64,000 bases of DNA from Yokenella regensburgei ATCC 49455 (GCF_000735455.1 NZ_JMPS01000033.1:1-64000); one strand, 5' to 3'. Positions 1-9,895 are shown, counted from the first letter of the stretch. The notes: generated from the sequence alone by a model not told the origin. Translations and numbers: made by a program.

Positions 1-10
1 CCTCTTTCAG

Positions 11-135
11 AGTCAAGCGATTAATTTCGCTTTTCTCTTCTGACCCGGCGGCTTGTTTGCCGTTGTTCCGTGTCAGTGGTGGCGCATTATAGGGAGTAAT
101 TCTGAAGTGACAAGCATAAATTCAAAAAAACTTTT
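11..135 (-). promoter_or_regulatory. rRNA operon P1 promoter and start of P2
   Basis: Read on the minus strand, a -35 TTGTCA (108-113) and a -10 TATAAT (86-91) are separated by 16 bp and followed by the GC-rich discriminator GCGCCACC typical of rrn P1 promoters. An A/T-rich UP-like stretch lies just upstream (about 114-135). A second -35, TTGACT (11-16), is the start of P2, whose -10 lies outside the window. In E. coli the 16S gene of rrnG lies directly downstream of clpB in this orientation, so the window almost certainly ends just before a 16S rRNA gene. That continuation is inferred. Confidence 0.9.
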
Positions 136-192
136 CGTTCGTTCACTTTTCACTCAAATCATGCACCGGACAGTAAGTTTTGCCTGGTTTTT

Positions 193-228
193 AAACAAAA
201 ACGAGCCCCGCAGGGCCCGTTTTTTTTG
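193..228 (-). terminator. clpB terminator (bidirectional hairpin)
   Basis: A GC-rich hairpin (202-219, seven pairs including one G-T) is flanked by a T-run on both strands, so it can terminate clpB reading leftwards. It separates clpB from the rRNA promoter. Confidence 0.85.
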
Positions 229-237
229 TTTTGTGAC

Positions 238-2811
238 TTACTGCACTGCCACAATCTTGTCGTCTTTGACTTCCAGACGCACCGTTTTACCCGGAACCAA
301 CTCTCCGGACAGTATTTGTTGCGCCAGCGGGTTTTCAATCTGCTGCTGGATTGCACGTTTCAACGGACGCGCACCATATACCGGATCGTAACCATTCTCG
401 CTCAACAGCTTCAGCGCATCATCTGAGATGTGGACTTCATAGCCACGCTCCTCAAGACGTTTATAAAGACGCTGCAGCTGAATGCTGGCAATAGAAGCAA
501 TGTGTTTTTCACCTAACGGATGGAACACGACCACTTCATCAATACGGTTGATGAATTCCGGACGGAAGCTGTGGCTCACCACACCTAACACCAGATCCTT
601 CATATGGCTATAGTCCAGCTCGCCGAAACGCTCCTGAATCAGATCAGAACCGAGGTTAGAGGTCATGATGACAACCGTGTTACGGAAGTCGACCGTTCTC
701 CCCTGCCCGTCGGTCAGACGACCATCATCCAGTACCTGCAACAGAATATTGAACACGTCCGGATGCGCTTTCTCTACTTCGTCCAGCAAAATGACGGAAT
801 ACGGACGACGGCGCACCGCTTCTGTCAGATAGCCACCTTCTTCATAGCCGACATATCCCGGAGGCGCACCGACCAGACGAGACACGGAGTGTTTCTCCAT
901 AAACTCGGACATATCAATACGCACCATTGCATCGTCGCTGTCGAACATAAAGTTAGCCAGCGCTTTGCAAAGCTCGGTTTTACCGACCCCGGTCGGCCCG
1001 AGGAACAGGAATGAGCCAATCGGACGGTTCGGGTCAGACAACCCGGCACGGCTACGACGAATCGCATTTGATACCGCTTCAACCGCTTCGTTCTGGCCAA
1101 TCACGCGCTGATGCAGGTCCTGCTCCATGCGCAGCAGCTTATCGCGCTCGCTTTCCATCATGCGAGCTACCGGGATCCCGGTCCAGCGCGCCAGCACGTC
1201 AGCAATTTCAACGTCGGTCACACGGTTACGCAGCAAACGCATGGTCTTACCTTCAGACTGCGTCGCCGAAGCAAGCTGTTTTTCCAGCTCAGGAATTTTA
1301 CCGTACTGCAGCTCCGACATACGGGCGAGGTCACCCACGCGGCGGGCCTGCTCAATGGCGATTTTCGCCTGCTCAAGTTCTGCTTTGATCGTCTGCGTAC
1401 CGGAGAGTGATGCTTTTTCTGCCTTCCACTCTTCTTCTAATACCGAATACTGCCGCTCTTTGTCGTCGAGCTCTTCGTTAAGCATATCCAGACGTTTACG
1501 GCTCGCTTCGTCGGACTCTTTCTTCAACGCCTGCTGCTCCAGCTTGAGCTGGATGATGCGGCGGTCAAGCCGGTCGAGCTCTTCCGGTTTAGAGTCAATC
1601 TGCATACGAATGCTGGACGCGGCTTCATCGATAAGGTCGATAGCTTTATCCGGCAGCTGACGGTCGGAGATGTAACGGTGCGAAAGCGTCGCCGCTGCCA
1701 CAATCGCCGGGTCAGTGATCTGCACATGGTGGTGCAGCTCATAGCGCTCTTTCAGACCACGCAGAATGGCGATGGTGTCTTCTACCGTCGGTTCGGCAAC
1801 AAACACTTTCTGGAAACGACGCTCAAGGGCAGCATCTTTCTCGATAAACTGGCGATACTCATCAAGCGTAGTCGCCCCCACACAGTGCAACTCCCCTCGC
1901 GCCAGCGCCGGTTTCAGCATGTTACCGGCATCCATCGCGCCGTCTGCTTTACCGGCCCCAACCATGGTGTGTAGTTCGTCGATAAACAGGATAACGTTGC
2001 CTTCCTGTTTTGCCAGATCGTTCAGCACCCCTTTCAGGCGCTCTTCAAATTCCCCGCGATACTTAGCACCGGCCACCAGCGCCCCCATATCGAGAGAAAG
2101 CACCCGGCGGCCCTTCAGCCCTTCCGGCACTTCGCCGTTGACGATCCGCTGCGCCAGCCCTTCAACGATAGCGGTTTTACCAACGCCAGGTTCACCAATC
2201 AGCACTGGGTTATTTTTGGTACGACGCTGCAGTACCTGGATGGTACGACGAATCTCTTCATCACGGCCGATAACCGGATCGAGTTTGCCCTGCTCGGCAC
2301 GCTCGGTCAGATCGACGGTAAATTTCTTCAATGCCTGACGCTGATCTTCAGCCCCCTGGTCGTTCACGCTTTCACCTCCACGCATATGTTCAATCGCCTG
2401 AGTCACGTTGGCCGTTGTCGCGCCAGCGGATTTCAGTAAATCAGTCAGCGTGCCGCGCGAATCAAGTGCGGCCAGAACAAACAGTTCTGACGAAATAAAG
2501 TTATCACCTCGTTTTTGCGCCAGCTTGTCACAAAGGTTCAGGACCCGGACCAGATCCTGTGAAGGCTGGACGTCGCCGCCGGTGCCTTCCACTTGTGGAA
2601 GACGGCTCAGCGCCTGCTCAATAGCAGTACGCAGCGAATCCGCATTAATGCCCGCCGAGGTTAATAAAGGACGTACCGATCCCCCTTCCTGATTCAGCAA
2701 GGCGCTCATTAGATGAAGAGGTTCGATGAATTGGTTGTCGTGCCCCAGTGCCAATGACTGGGCATCGGCAAGAGCAAGCTGGAATTTATTGGTAAGACGA
2801 TCCAGACGCAT
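238..2811 (-). CDS. clpB: ATP-dependent protein disaggregase ClpB
   Basis: Hsp100 ring ATPase that extracts polypeptides from aggregates together with DnaK/DnaJ/GrpE in the cytosol. The 857 residues match the E. coli length. In order: N-terminal substrate domain (to about 145), first AAA+ module with Walker A GEPGVGKT and Walker B VILFIDE, the long coiled-coil middle domain (about 410-520), and a second AAA+ module with Walker A GPTGVGKT and ILLDEV. The start at 2811 gives the family N-terminus [10 protein letters not shown] and has GGAGGAG just upstream; the ATG four codons earlier would place that Shine-Dalgarno inside the gene. GrpE, a partner of the same machine, is encoded at 41.2-41.8 kb, also with a sigma-32 promoter. 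Confidence 0.98.
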   Translation of the reverse strand: MRLDRLTNKFQLALADAQSLALGHDNQFIEPLHLMSALLNQEGGSVRPLLTSAGINADSLRTAIEQALSRLPQVEGTGGDVQPSQDLVRVLNLCDKLAQKRGDNFISSELFVLAALDSRGTLTDLLKSAGATTANVTQAIEHMRGGESVNDQGAEDQRQALKKFTVDLTERAEQGKLDPVIGRDEEIRRTIQVLQRRTKNNPVLIGEPGVGKTAIVEGLAQRIVNGEVPEGLKGRRVLSLDMGALVAGAKYRGEFEERLKGVLNDLAKQEGNVILFIDELHTMVGAGKADGAMDAGNMLKPALARGELHCVGATTLDEYRQFIEKDAALERRFQKVFVAEPTVEDTIAILRGLKERYELHHHVQITDPAIVAAATLSHRYISDRQLPDKAIDLIDEAASSIRMQIDSKPEELDRLDRRIIQLKLEQQALKKESDEASRKRLDMLNEELDDKERQYSVLEEEWKAEKASLSGTQTIKAELEQAKIAIEQARRVGDLARMSELQYGKIPELEKQLASATQSEGKTMRLLRNRVTDVEIADVLARWTGIPVARMMESERDKLLRMEQDLHQRVIGQNEAVEAVSNAIRRSRAGLSDPNRPIGSFLFLGPTGVGKTELCKALANFMFDSDDAMVRIDMSEFMEKHSVSRLVGAPPGYVGYEEGGYLTEAVRRRPYSVILLDEVEKAHPDVFNILLQVLDDGRLTDGQGRTVDFRNTVVIMTSNLGSDLIQERFGELDYSHMKDLVLGVVSHSFRPEFINRIDEVVVFHPLGEKHIASIASIQLQRLYKRLEERGYEVHISDDALKLLSENGYDPVYGARPLKRAIQQQIENPLAQQILSGELVPGKTVRLEVKDDKIVAVQ
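2365..2379 (-). promoter_or_regulatory. clpB: Internal translation start of clpB (short ClpB form)
   Basis: Codon 149 of clpB is GTG (2365-2367), preceded at a good distance by GGAGGT (2374-2379). E. coli ClpB is known to be made in two forms, the shorter starting at Val149 and lacking the N-terminal domain. The same codon and a strong internal ribosome site are conserved here, so a second product of 709 residues is expected. Confidence 0.8.
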
Positions 2812-2849
2812 AACTCCTCCCATAACAGGTCAAATTTGCTACTGGAGAT

Positions 2850-2879
2850 TAAATGAGGTCATCCCTCAATTATTCAAGG
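2850..2879 (-). promoter_or_regulatory. Sigma-32 heat-shock promoter of clpB
   Basis: On the minus strand a -35 CCTTGAA (2873-2879) and a -10 CCTCATTTA (2850-2858) are 14 bp apart. This matches the RpoH consensus (CTTGAA, 13-17 bp, CCCCATnT) and sits 39 bp upstream of the clpB start. Confidence 0.85.
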
Positions 2880-2939
2880 TTAAAGACCTGGACTATGCGA
2901 AAAATAAATCTGCGTACTGGATCGTCTTGATTCTTTAGG

Positions 2940-3671
2940 TTATATCAGCCAAACGAAACTTGCCATACGACCTGTCGTTCTGTCGCGGCGATAAGAGAAA
3001 AAATCATCCTTTTGACTGAGCGTACAGTGGTCTCCACCGTAGACGCTATCAACCCCGACGTTTGCCAGACGCTGACGTGCAAGCTCATAAATATTCGCAT
3101 AAAATTTTTCACCGACCGGACGAAATGCGCGGTTCGCGTTGGCATCTTTCGCCATGAACGCTTCACGTACTTCTGGCCCCACTTCAAACGCGTCAGGGCC
3201 AATAGCAGGCCCGAGCCAGGCCATGATGTTTTCCGGTTTATCAGCGAAACAGGCTACCGTTTCCTCCAGTACACCTTCACACAGCCCACGCCAGCCGGCA
3301 TGAGCTGCAGCCACTTCCGTCCCATCACGATTACAAAACAGCACCGGCAGGCAGTCAGCGGTCATCACTGCGCACACCAACCCTGGCGTATTACTGTATG
3401 ACGCATCCGCCCGCTTCGATGAATAAGATCCACCGTGTAATCTAAGCACATCTTTCCCGTGCACCTGCTCAAGCCAGACCGGGTTTGACGGCAAGGCACC
3501 TGCCGCAAACAGGCGCTTGCGGTTTTCGTCAACATGCTCAAGGTTATCGCCACAGTGGGCACCCAGATTCAGCGAATCATAGGGCGGCAGGCTTACGCCT
3601 CCGACACGTGTAGAACTACAGGCCGCAACTCCCTGCGGAGCAGGCCACTGTGGAACGATTACCTTAGTCAT
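2940..3671 (-). CDS. pgeF: Peptidoglycan editing factor PgeF (YfiH/laccase-domain family)
   Basis: 243 residues, the family length. The metal-site residues of the YfiH/LACC1 family are present: His71 in LEQVHGKDV, Cys107 in TADCLPV and His124 in AAHAGWRG. Members have been described as polyphenol oxidases or purine-nucleoside-cleaving enzymes. In E. coli the protein prevents mis-incorporation of L-serine into the peptidoglycan stem peptide. The ATG overlaps the rluD stop by 4 bp (3668-3671), so the two are translationally coupled. Identification is secure; the physiological substrate is less so. Confidence 0.95.
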   Translation of the reverse strand: MTKVIVPQWPAPQGVAACSSTRVGGVSLPPYDSLNLGAHCGDNLEHVDENRKRLFAAGALPSNPVWLEQVHGKDVLRLHGGSYSSKRADASYSNTPGLVCAVMTADCLPVLFCNRDGTEVAAAHAGWRGLCEGVLEETVACFADKPENIMAWLGPAIGPDAFEVGPEVREAFMAKDANANRAFRPVGEKFYANIYELARQRLANVGVDSVYGGDHCTLSQKDDFFSYRRDRTTGRMASFVWLI

Positions 3672-4648
3672 AACCAGTCAACTTCATCCTTATGAGCTTC
3701 AAAATCGGCCCGCATCGCGTTAATCAGATCCACCATATCCTGAGGGATAGGCGCATGCCACTCCATTTCAATACCGGTGATAGGATGATACAAACGCAGC
3801 ATCGTTGCGTGCAGCGCCTGACGGTCAAATTTGCGCAGTTCGGTAATAAACTCGTCAGAGGCATGCTTCGGCGGGCGCGGACGGCCACCGTACAGCTGAT
3901 CGCCCACCAGCGGGTGAGTGATATGCGCCATATGCACGCGGATTTGGTGTGTACGACCGGTCTCCAGACGTAACCGCAAACGCGTGTGCACACGGAAGTG
4001 CTCCATGATGCGATAGTGAGTAACCGCCGGTTTACCCATCGGGTGAACAGACATGTGGGTACGCTTGGTCGGATGACGGCTGATAGGCTCTTCCACCGTG
4101 CCACCGGAAGTCATATGACCGATGGCCACCGCTTCATACTCACGGGTGATTTCACGCAGCTGCAGCGATTCCACCAGGCGAGTCTGCGCCGGGATGGTTT
4201 TCGCCACCACCATCAGCCCCGTCGTGTCTTTGTCCAGACGGTGTACAATCCCCGCACGCGGCACGTCAGCAATAGGCGGATAGTAATGCAGCAGCGCATT
4301 CAGCACCGTGCCGTCCGGATTACCGGCACCCGGGTGAACCACGAAATCACGCGGTTTGTTGATGACCAGAATATCGTCATCTTCATAAACAATGTTCAGG
4401 GGGATATCTTGCGCTTCGAAACGAACTTCTTCTTCGATCTCGACGTCGACCGCAATGATTTCACCACCCAACACTTTCTCTTTCGGCTTGTCGGTGACCT
4501 TGCCGTTAACCAGCACACGCTGGTCGAGGATCCATTCTTTTATCCGCGAACGTGAATAATCCGGGAACAATTCGGCCAAAGCCTGATCTAAGCGTTGACC
4601 GAGTTGGTTTTCGGACACCGTTGCGGTGAGTTGTACTCGTTGTGCCAT
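3668..4648 (-). CDS. rluD: 23S rRNA pseudouridine 1911/1915/1917 synthase RluD
   Basis: Converts three uridines in helix 69 of 23S rRNA to pseudouridine, needed for normal 50S assembly and termination. An S4-like RNA-binding domain (about 18-80) precedes the RluA-family catalytic domain with the HRLDKDT motif; its Asp139 is the catalytic nucleophile. 326 residues, the E. coli length. First gene of the rluD-pgeF unit and divergent from bamD. Confidence 0.98.
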   Translation of the reverse strand: MAQRVQLTATVSENQLGQRLDQALAELFPDYSRSRIKEWILDQRVLVNGKVTDKPKEKVLGGEIIAVDVEIEEEVRFEAQDIPLNIVYEDDDILVINKPRDFVVHPGAGNPDGTVLNALLHYYPPIADVPRAGIVHRLDKDTTGLMVVAKTIPAQTRLVESLQLREITREYEAVAIGHMTSGGTVEEPISRHPTKRTHMSVHPMGKPAVTHYRIMEHFRVHTRLRLRLETGRTHQIRVHMAHITHPLVGDQLYGGRPRPPKHASDEFITELRKFDRQALHATMLRLYHPITGIEMEWHAPIPQDMVDLINAMRADFEAHKDEVDWL

Positions 4649-4685
4649 ATACAGCTTCTTCGTTTATCGTTGGGGTTTTACGGCT

Positions 4686-4724
4686 TTGCCGTTTAATATA
4701 GTGTGCTATTGTAGCTGGTCTTAA
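4686..4724. promoter_or_regulatory. Overlapping divergent promoters of rluD and bamD (candidate)
   Basis: Minus strand: TTAAGA (4719-4724), 18 bp, TATATT (4695-4700) points towards rluD. Plus strand: TTGCCG (4686-4691), 15 bp, TATTGT (4707-4712) points towards bamD. The two would compete for polymerase. Assigned by eye; the plus-strand spacing is short. Confidence 0.4.
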
Positions 4725-4781
4725 CCGGGAGCAGGAACAGAGAATCTCCCGTATAAACATTTTGAGGAAAGTCAAAACGTC

Positions 4782-5519
4782 ATGACGCGCATGAAATATC
4801 TGGTGGCAGCTGCCACGTTGAGCCTGGCTTTGGCGGGGTGCTCGGGTTCAAAGGAAGTGGTGCCTGATAATCCGCCGAATGAAATTTATGCCACCGCCCA
4901 GCAAAAGCTGCAGGACGGTAACTGGAAACAGGCGATAACGCAACTGGAAGCGTTGGATAACCGCTATCCGTTTGGCCCGTACTCGCAGCAGGTGCAGCTC
5001 GATCTGATCTACGCCTACTACAAAAACGCCGATCTGCCGTTGGCTCAGGCCACTATCGATCGTTTCATGCGCCTGAACCCGACTCATCCTAACATTGATT
5101 ACGTCATTTACATGCGTGGTTTAACCAACATGGCGTTGGATGACAGTGCGCTGCAGGGCTTCTTCGGGGTTGATCGTTCCGATCGCGATCCGCAGCACGC
5201 TCGTGACGCGTTCCGTGACTTCTCGAAACTGGTTCGCGGCTACCCGCAAAGCCAGTACTCTACTGATGCCTATAAGCGCATGGTATTCCTGAAGGACCGT
5301 CTGGCGAAGTACGAGCTGTCCGTCGTAGATTACTACACAGCACGTGGCGCATGGGTCGCGGTGGTGAACCGTACCGAAGGCATGCTGCGTGACTACCCGG
5401 ATACGCAGGCAACCCGCGATGCGTTACCGAAGATGGAAAACGCCTACCGCCAGATGCAGATGACTGCGCAGGCCGACAAAGTCGCGAAGATTATTGCCGC
5501 TAACGGCAGCAAAACCTGA
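4782..5519 (+). CDS. bamD: Outer-membrane protein assembly factor BamD
   Basis: Essential lipoprotein of the BAM complex that folds beta-barrel proteins into the outer membrane. The signal peptide ends in the lipobox LALAGC, so Cys20 is the lipidated residue; Ser at +2 is compatible with outer-membrane sorting. The mature part is a series of tetratricopeptide repeats (for example [12 protein letters not shown] and [14 protein letters not shown]). 245 residues, the E. coli length. GAGGAAA lies about 11 nt before the ATG. Another BAM lipoprotein, BamE, is encoded at 44.7 kb. Confidence 0.98.
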   Translation: MTRMKYLVAAATLSLALAGCSGSKEVVPDNPPNEIYATAQQKLQDGNWKQAITQLEALDNRYPFGPYSQQVQLDLIYAYYKNADLPLAQATIDRFMRLNPTHPNIDYVIYMRGLTNMALDDSALQGFFGVDRSDRDPQHARDAFRDFSKLVRGYPQSQYSTDAYKRMVFLKDRLAKYELSVVDYYTARGAWVAVVNRTEGMLRDYPDTQATRDALPKMENAYRQMQMTAQADKVAKIIAANGSKT

Positions 5520-5535
5520 GTCACTCGATGAACAT

Positions 5536-5567
5536 AAAAACGGCAGCCAGATGGCTGCCGTTTTTTT
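5536..5567 (+). terminator. bamD terminator
   Basis: Stem CGGCAGCC/GGCTGCCG (5541-5548 and 5553-5560) with loop AGAT, followed by seven T. Confidence 0.95.
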
Positions 5568-5712
5568 ATGCGATTTTGGCGTTGACGGAGGCGTAGTTTC
5601 GTCAGCGCATCCCATCAAATATGGCTCTCTTTTCGCAATCCGACAAGGTAAAAATCACTTCTTCCTGTCCTTTCTCACAAAAAGAATCCATTGACAAAAT
5701 GTGACAAAATAA

Positions 5713-5761
5713 TGTGATTTACATCACACATTTTGACATTAGGAACGGTATGCTGGAATCA
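5713..5761 (+). promoter_or_regulatory. CRP site and class II promoter of raiA
   Basis: TGTGATTTACATCACA (5713-5728) is a perfect TGTGA-N6-TCACA cAMP-CRP site. A -10 TATGCT (5749-5754) predicts a start near 5761, which puts the CRP centre (5720.5) about 41 bp upstream, the class II activator position. A TTGACA at 5733-5738 is too close to that -10 to act as its -35, so activation by CRP is the better reading. raiA is reported to be a CRP target in E. coli. The start point is inferred. Confidence 0.75.
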
Positions 5762-5791
5762 CCAAGACGGGAAAGACAAGAGGTATAATTT

Positions 5792-6124
5792 ATGACAATG
5801 AACATTACCAGCAAGCAAATGGAAATCACCCCGGCTATTCGCCAGCATGTCGCAGACCGTCTCACCAAATTGGAAAAATGGCAGACCCATTTAATTAACC
5901 CACATATCATTCTGTCGAAGGACCCACAGGGCTTCATCGCTGACGCCACAATAAATACGCCAAACGGACACCTGGTCGCCAGCGCTAAACACGAAGATAT
6001 GTACACCGCGATTAACGATTTGATCAACAAGCTGGAACGGCAGCTCAATAAGGTACAGCACAAAGGGGAAGCACGTCGCGCCAATGCATCGGTGAAAGAC
6101 GTTAACTTCGTTGAACAAGAGTAA
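5792..6124 (+). CDS. raiA: Ribosome-associated inhibitor A (hibernation factor RaiA/YfiA)
   Basis: Binds the decoding centre of 70S ribosomes in stationary phase or cold shock, blocks tRNA sites and opposes 100S dimer formation. 110 residues with the S30AE/HPF fold signature and the basic stretch [18 protein letters not shown]. coli RaiA has 113, the difference being a shorter acidic C-terminus. Single-gene unit between its own promoter with a CRP site and a strong terminator. Confidence 0.97.
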   Translation: MTMNITSKQMEITPAIRQHVADRLTKLEKWQTHLINPHIILSKDPQGFIADATINTPNGHLVASAKHEDMYTAINDLINKLERQLNKVQHKGEARRANASVKDVNFVEQE

Positions 6125-6147
6125 CCTTCACAATTGAGTGTATCGCC

Positions 6148-6171
6148 AACGCGCCTTCGGGCGCGTTTTTT
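6148..6171 (+). terminator. raiA terminator
   Basis: Stem AACGCGCC/GGCGCGTT with a TTCG tetraloop and following T-run. The pheA promoter -35 starts only two bases later. Confidence 0.93.
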
Positions 6172-6172
6172 G

Positions 6173-6202
6173 TTGACAGCATGAAAACAGTACGGGTACT
6201 GT
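6173..6202 (+). promoter_or_regulatory. pheLA promoter
   Basis: A consensus -35 TTGACA (6173-6178) and a weak -10, TACTGT (6197-6202), are 18 bp apart and lie 27 bp upstream of the pheL start, matching the position of the E. coli pheA promoter. Confidence 0.65.
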
Positions 6203-6229
6203 TAAGTCAGGCAACTCAAGGAAATCGCC

Positions 6230-6277
6230 GTGAAATCTACACCGTTCTTCTTCGCATTCTTTTTTACCTTCCCCTGA
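6230..6277 (+). CDS. pheL: phe operon leader peptide PheL
   Basis: Fifteen codons read MKSTPFFFAFFFTFP, seven of them Phe, with the stop at 6275-6277. Ribosome stalling at the Phe codons when Phe-tRNA is scarce decides whether the downstream attenuator forms. The start codon is GTG, with AAGGAA (6218-6223) upstream; there is no in-frame ATG at this place. E. coli PheL has the same length and Phe pattern but starts with ATG. Confidence 0.93.
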   Translation: MKSTPFFFAFFFTFP

Positions 6278-6279
6278 CT

Positions 6280-6352
6280 GGGAGGCGTTTCGTCGTATAA
6301 GAAAGAATGCGAAGACGAACAATAAGGCCTCCCAAGCGGGAGGCCTTTTTTA
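6280..6352 (+). terminator. pheA attenuator
   Basis: A terminator stem (about 6324-6347, core GGCCTCCC/GGGAGGCC) is followed by a T-run. GGGAGGC at 6280-6286, just after the leader stop, can pair with GCCTCCC of the terminator and act as antiterminator. A pause hairpin can form between TCTTCGCATTC inside pheL and GAATGCGAAGA (about 6304-6314). These are the alternative folds of classical Phe attenuation. Confidence 0.9.
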
Positions 6353-6377
6353 TTGATAACGATAAAGGCAACACGAC

Positions 6378-7538
6378 ATGACATCTGAAAACCCGTTACT
6401 GGCGTTACGCGACAAAATCAGCGCCCTGGATGAAAAACTGCTGGCACTGCTGGCAGAACGCCGTGAGCTGGCGGTAGAAGTAGGTAAAGCGAAGCTGGCT
6501 TCACATCGCCCGGTGCGCGATATCGACCGCGAACGCGATTTGCTGGAGCGCCTGATTGCCCTCGGGAAAGCTCATCATCTGGATGCCCACTACATCACCC
6601 GTCTCTTTCAGCTCATCATTGAAGACTCGGTGCTGACCCAGCAGGCTCTGCTTCAGCAGCATCTGAATAAAACCAATCCACATTCCGCACGCGTAGCGTT
6701 CCTCGGCCCGAAAGGCTCCTATTCACACCTGGCAGCCCGCCAGTACGCCGCGCGTCATTTTGAACAGTTTATTGAGAGCGGTTGCGCGAAGTTTGCCGAC
6801 ATCTTCAATCAGGTTGAAACCGGACAGGCTGATTACGCCGTCGTCCCCATTGAGAACACCAGCTCCGGCGCCATCAACGACGTTTACGATCTGCTGCAGC
6901 ACACCAGCTTGTCTATCGTCGGCGAGATGACTATCCCTATCGATCACTGCGTACTGGTGTCCGGCTCTACCGATCTCAGCAAAATTGAAACCGTCTACAG
7001 CCACCCGCAGCCTTTCCAGCAGTGTAGCCAGTTCCTCAACCGCTATCCGAACTGGAAAATTGAGTACACCGAAAGCACCTCGGCAGCAATGGAGAAAGTC
7101 GCGCAGGCAAACTCTCCGCACGTGGCAGCTCTCGGCAGCGAAGCGGGTGGTGCGCTGTACGGATTACAGGTGCTTGAGCGTAACCTGGCAAACCAGACGC
7201 AGAACATTACCCGCTTCATCGTACTGGCGCGTAAATCGATTAACGTCTCTGACCAGGTTCCGGCGAAGACCACGCTGCTCATCGCCACCGGACAGCAGGC
7301 CGGTGCTCTGGTTGAAGCGCTGCTGGTCATGCGCAACCACAACCTCATCATGACCAAACTCGAGTCACGCCCCATCTACGGTAATCCGTGGGAAGAAATG
7401 TTTTATCTGGATATCCAGGCCAACCTGGAAGCCGGGTCGATGCAGCACGCGTTGAAAGAGCTCTCAGACATTACTCGCTCGATGAAGGTGCTGGGCTGCT
7501 ACCCCAGCGAAAACGTCGTCCCGGTCGACCCGGTTTAA
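6378..7538 (+). CDS. pheA: Bifunctional chorismate mutase/prephenate dehydratase
   Basis: Converts chorismate to prephenate and then to phenylpyruvate, the committed steps to phenylalanine. 386 residues as in E. coli: chorismate mutase domain (about 1-100), prephenate dehydratase domain (about 105-285, with the NITRF stretch carrying the conserved Thr-Arg) and a C-terminal ACT domain holding the Phe-binding motifs GALV and ESRP for feedback inhibition. Transcription is controlled by the upstream leader and attenuator. Convergent with tyrA across a shared terminator. Confidence 0.98.
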   Translation: MTSENPLLALRDKISALDEKLLALLAERRELAVEVGKAKLASHRPVRDIDRERDLLERLIALGKAHHLDAHYITRLFQLIIEDSVLTQQALLQQHLNKTNPHSARVAFLGPKGSYSHLAARQYAARHFEQFIESGCAKFADIFNQVETGQADYAVVPIENTSSGAINDVYDLLQHTSLSIVGEMTIPIDHCVLVSGSTDLSKIETVYSHPQPFQQCSQFLNRYPNWKIEYTESTSAAMEKVAQANSPHVAALGSEAGGALYGLQVLERNLANQTQNITRFIVLARKSINVSDQVPAKTTLLIATGQQAGALVEALLVMRNHNLIMTKLESRPIYGNPWEEMFYLDIQANLEAGSMQHALKELSDITRSMKVLGCYPSENVVPVDPV

Positions 7539-7554
7539 GCGAGAAACAGAAAGC

Positions 7555-7587
7555 AAAAAGCCAGCGGCATCTCCGCTGGCTTTTATT
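7555..7587. terminator. Bidirectional terminator between pheA and tyrA
   Basis: Perfect 12-bp stem AAAAGCCAGCGG/CCGCTGGCTTTT (7556-7567 and 7573-7584), which ends in T on both strands and so can serve both convergent genes. Confidence 0.95.
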
Positions 7588-7600
7588 ATTTCAGGAAGCA

Positions 7601-8722
7601 TTACAACCGGCTGTCGTTCGCCTGACGCAGTAATCCCCGACTTTCATTCTGGAAGCGCTTCGCGTAATCGCCAAACCAGTGTTCGACCTTGCGGAAACTA
7701 TCGATAAACGCCTGCTTGTCGCCCTGCTCCAGTAAACCTATCGCTTCACCAAAACGCTGGTAGTAGCGTTTAATCAGCGCCAGGTTACTCTGCGACGACA
7801 TGATGATGTCGGCGTAAAGCTGCGGATCCTGGGCAAAGAGCCGCCCGACCATCGCCAGCTCAAGGCGATAAATCGGCGATGACAGCGCCAGAAGCTGTTC
7901 AAGTTGCACGTTTTCTTCCGCCAGATGCAGGCCGTAGGCAAAGGTGGCAAAGTGACGCAGCGCCTGAATAAAGGCCATATTCTGATCGTGCTCAACCGCA
8001 CTGATGCGATGCAATCGCGCGCCCCAGACCTGAATCTGCTCCAGGAACCACTGGTAAGCCTCAGGCTGGCGGCCATCGCAGTAGACGACCACCTGCTTTG
8101 CCAGGCTCCCGCTGTCGGGGCCAAACATTGGGTGCAGCCCGAGCACCGGACCACCGTGCGCCGCGAGCATCGCCTGCAGCGGCCCCGCTTTTACCGAAGC
8201 CAGATCGACCAGAATGCAATCAGCTGGCAGCGGTGGCAGCTTCGCGATGGTTTGCTCCGTCACGTGAATCGGTACACTGACAATCACCATCCCGGCATCG
8301 GCGACAATCTCTTCTGCCCGCGCCCAGTCCTCTTTCTCGAGGATGCGCACCTGGTAGCCAGAGAGCGTGAGCATCTTTTCAAAAAGACGCCCCATCTGCC
8401 CGCCGCCGCCGACGATCACCACCGGACGCAGGTTCGGCCGCAGTGTTTTAAAGCCCTTATCATTTTCGCTGGAGTAAGACTCCCGCATCACCCGACGCAG
8501 GACATCCTCAATCAGATCGGGAGGAACCCCGAGCGATTCCGCCTCCGCGCGGCGGGATGCCAGCATTGAGGCTTCGCGCTCTGGCACATAAATCGGCAAG
8601 CCGTATTTGCTTTTGACTTCGCCAACTTCTGCAACCAGCTCCAGACGGCGCGCCAGCAATCCCAGCAGCGCCTTATCCACTTCATCAATTTGATCGCGTA
8701 ATGCGGTCAGTTCAGCAACCAT
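7601..8722 (-). CDS. tyrA: Bifunctional chorismate mutase/prephenate dehydrogenase
   Basis: Makes 4-hydroxyphenylpyruvate from chorismate through prephenate, using NAD+, for tyrosine synthesis. 373 residues as in E. coli: chorismate mutase helices (about 1-90), Rossmann NAD-binding motif [10 protein letters not shown] (about 100-110) and a dehydrogenase domain with the conserved [10 protein letters not shown]. An open frame continues 33 codons upstream into aroF, but the start at 8722 gives the family N-terminus [10 protein letters not shown]. Second gene of the aroF-tyrA operon, 10 bp after aroF. Confidence 0.98.
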   Translation of the reverse strand: MVAELTALRDQIDEVDKALLGLLARRLELVAEVGEVKSKYGLPIYVPEREASMLASRRAEAESLGVPPDLIEDVLRRVMRESYSSENDKGFKTLRPNLRPVVIVGGGGQMGRLFEKMLTLSGYQVRILEKEDWARAEEIVADAGMVIVSVPIHVTEQTIAKLPPLPADCILVDLASVKAGPLQAMLAAHGGPVLGLHPMFGPDSGSLAKQVVVYCDGRQPEAYQWFLEQIQVWGARLHRISAVEHDQNMAFIQALRHFATFAYGLHLAEENVQLEQLLALSSPIYRLELAMVGRLFAQDPQLYADIIMSSQSNLALIKRYYQRFGEAIGLLEQGDKQAFIDSFRKVEHWFGDYAKRFQNESRGLLRQANDSRL

Positions 8723-8732
8723 AACTATCCTC

Positions 8733-9803
8733 TTACCCCTGGCGAGCGGACAGATGCCCGCGCAGGTCTTTATCAAGCTCACGCAGCAGCGCGTCAGTGG
8801 TTTCCCAACTGATGCAGGCATCGGTAACCGAGACGCCGTACTTCATATCGCAACGCGGCTGTTCGGAAGACTGATTGCCTTCATGAATATTGCTTTCAAT
8901 CATCAGGCCAATGATAGAACGATTTCCGTCTTTGATCTGCGCGACGACGGATTCTGCCACCGCTGGCTGACGGCGGTAGTCTTTGTTCGAGTTGCCGTGG
9001 CTGCAATCGATCATCAGCGACGGTTTGAGTCCCGCCTGCTCCATCTCTTTTTCGCACTGCGCAACGTCCGCCGGGCTGTAATTTGGCGCTTTACCACCGC
9101 GCAGGATCACATGACCATCCGGGTTGCCCTGGGTCTGCAGCAGGCAAACCTGGCCCGCCTGGTTAATGCCGACAAAACGGTGCGGCATCGCAGCGGCACG
9201 CATCGCGTTAATCGCTGTCGCAAGGCTTCCATCAGTACCGTTTTTAAAGCCTACCGGCATCGAAAGGCCGGAGGCCATTTCGCGGTGCGTTTGTGATTCC
9301 GTGGTGCGCGCCCCAATCGCGGACCAGCTAAACAGATCCCCCAGGTACTGCGGGCTGTTCGGATCCAGCGCTTCCGTCGCCAACGGTAGCCCCATGCTCA
9401 CCAGTTCCACCAGCAGCTGACGCGCAATCTTCAGACCCGCTTCAACATCAAACGAACCATCCATATGCGGATCGTTAATCAGCCCTTTCCAGCCCACCGT
9501 AGTACGTGGTTTTTCAAAATAGACGCGCATGACCAGGTAGAGGCTATCGCTGACCTCTTCTGCAAGCGTTTTAAAACGACGAGCGTATTCCAGAGCCGCC
9601 TCTGGATCGTGGATAGAACAAGGACCGCACACCACCAGCAAGCGCGGATCGCGCCCGGCAATAATATTGGAGATGGTGTTACGCGACTGCTCGATCTGCG
9701 CTTCCTGTGATGCTGTCAGCGGGAATTCTGCTTTCAGCGATTCAGGCGTAATGAGGATCTGTTCGTCGGCGATATGTACGTTGTTCAGCGCGTCTTTTTG
9801 CAT
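8733..9803 (-). CDS. aroF: DAHP synthase, tyrosine-sensitive isozyme
   Basis: Condenses phosphoenolpyruvate and erythrose-4-phosphate to DAHP, the first step of the shikimate pathway; this isozyme is inhibited by tyrosine. 356 residues, with the family motifs [19 protein letters not shown] and [10 protein letters not shown]. The start at 9803 gives [10 protein letters not shown] and has AGGA seven bases upstream; the frame stays open 30 codons further, into the promoter. TyrR boxes upstream fit repression by tyrosine, and the downstream tyrA shares the transcript. Confidence 0.98.
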   Translation of the reverse strand: MQKDALNNVHIADEQILITPESLKAEFPLTASQEAQIEQSRNTISNIIAGRDPRLLVVCGPCSIHDPEAALEYARRFKTLAEEVSDSLYLVMRVYFEKPRTTVGWKGLINDPHMDGSFDVEAGLKIARQLLVELVSMGLPLATEALDPNSPQYLGDLFSWSAIGARTTESQTHREMASGLSMPVGFKNGTDGSLATAINAMRAAAMPHRFVGINQAGQVCLLQTQGNPDGHVILRGGKAPNYSPADVAQCEKEMEQAGLKPSLMIDCSHGNSNKDYRRQPAVAESVVAQIKDGNRSIIGLMIESNIHEGNQSSEQPRCDMKYGVSVTDACISWETTDALLRELDKDLRGHLSARQG

Positions 9804-9858
9804 GATGGTGTCCTGTGTAGCTCGTTTGCGATAGTCATGTCTTAGTGAAGATGAAGTC

Positions 9859-9886
9859 ACAATACCACAGGCAGTAAAGATTACAA
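9859..9886 (-). promoter_or_regulatory. aroF-tyrA promoter
   Basis: Minus-strand -35 TTGTAA (9881-9886), 16 bp, -10 TATTGT (9859-9864), about 55 bp upstream of the aroF start. A TyrR box lies 9 bp upstream of the -35. Confidence 0.7.
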
Positions 9887-9895
9887 GCCACAATA

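Noticed and set aside
1766-2338. 190-codon plus-strand frame inside clpB
   Set aside because: Antisense shadow of a highly conserved gene; Ser/Arg-rich composition typical of such shadows.
4734-4760. Sigma-E promoter for bamD starting at GGAAC
   Set aside because: Only the -35 element fits; no convincing -10 at the right distance.
5733-5754. TTGACA as -35 of the raiA promoter
   Set aside because: Only 10 bp separate it from the -10 TATGCT; the CRP site explains the promoter better.
8723-8821. N-terminal extension of tyrA by 33 codons (and of aroF by 30 codons, 9804-9893)
   Set aside because: Both enter the upstream gene or promoter, lack similarity to the family, and the internal starts give exact family lengths.
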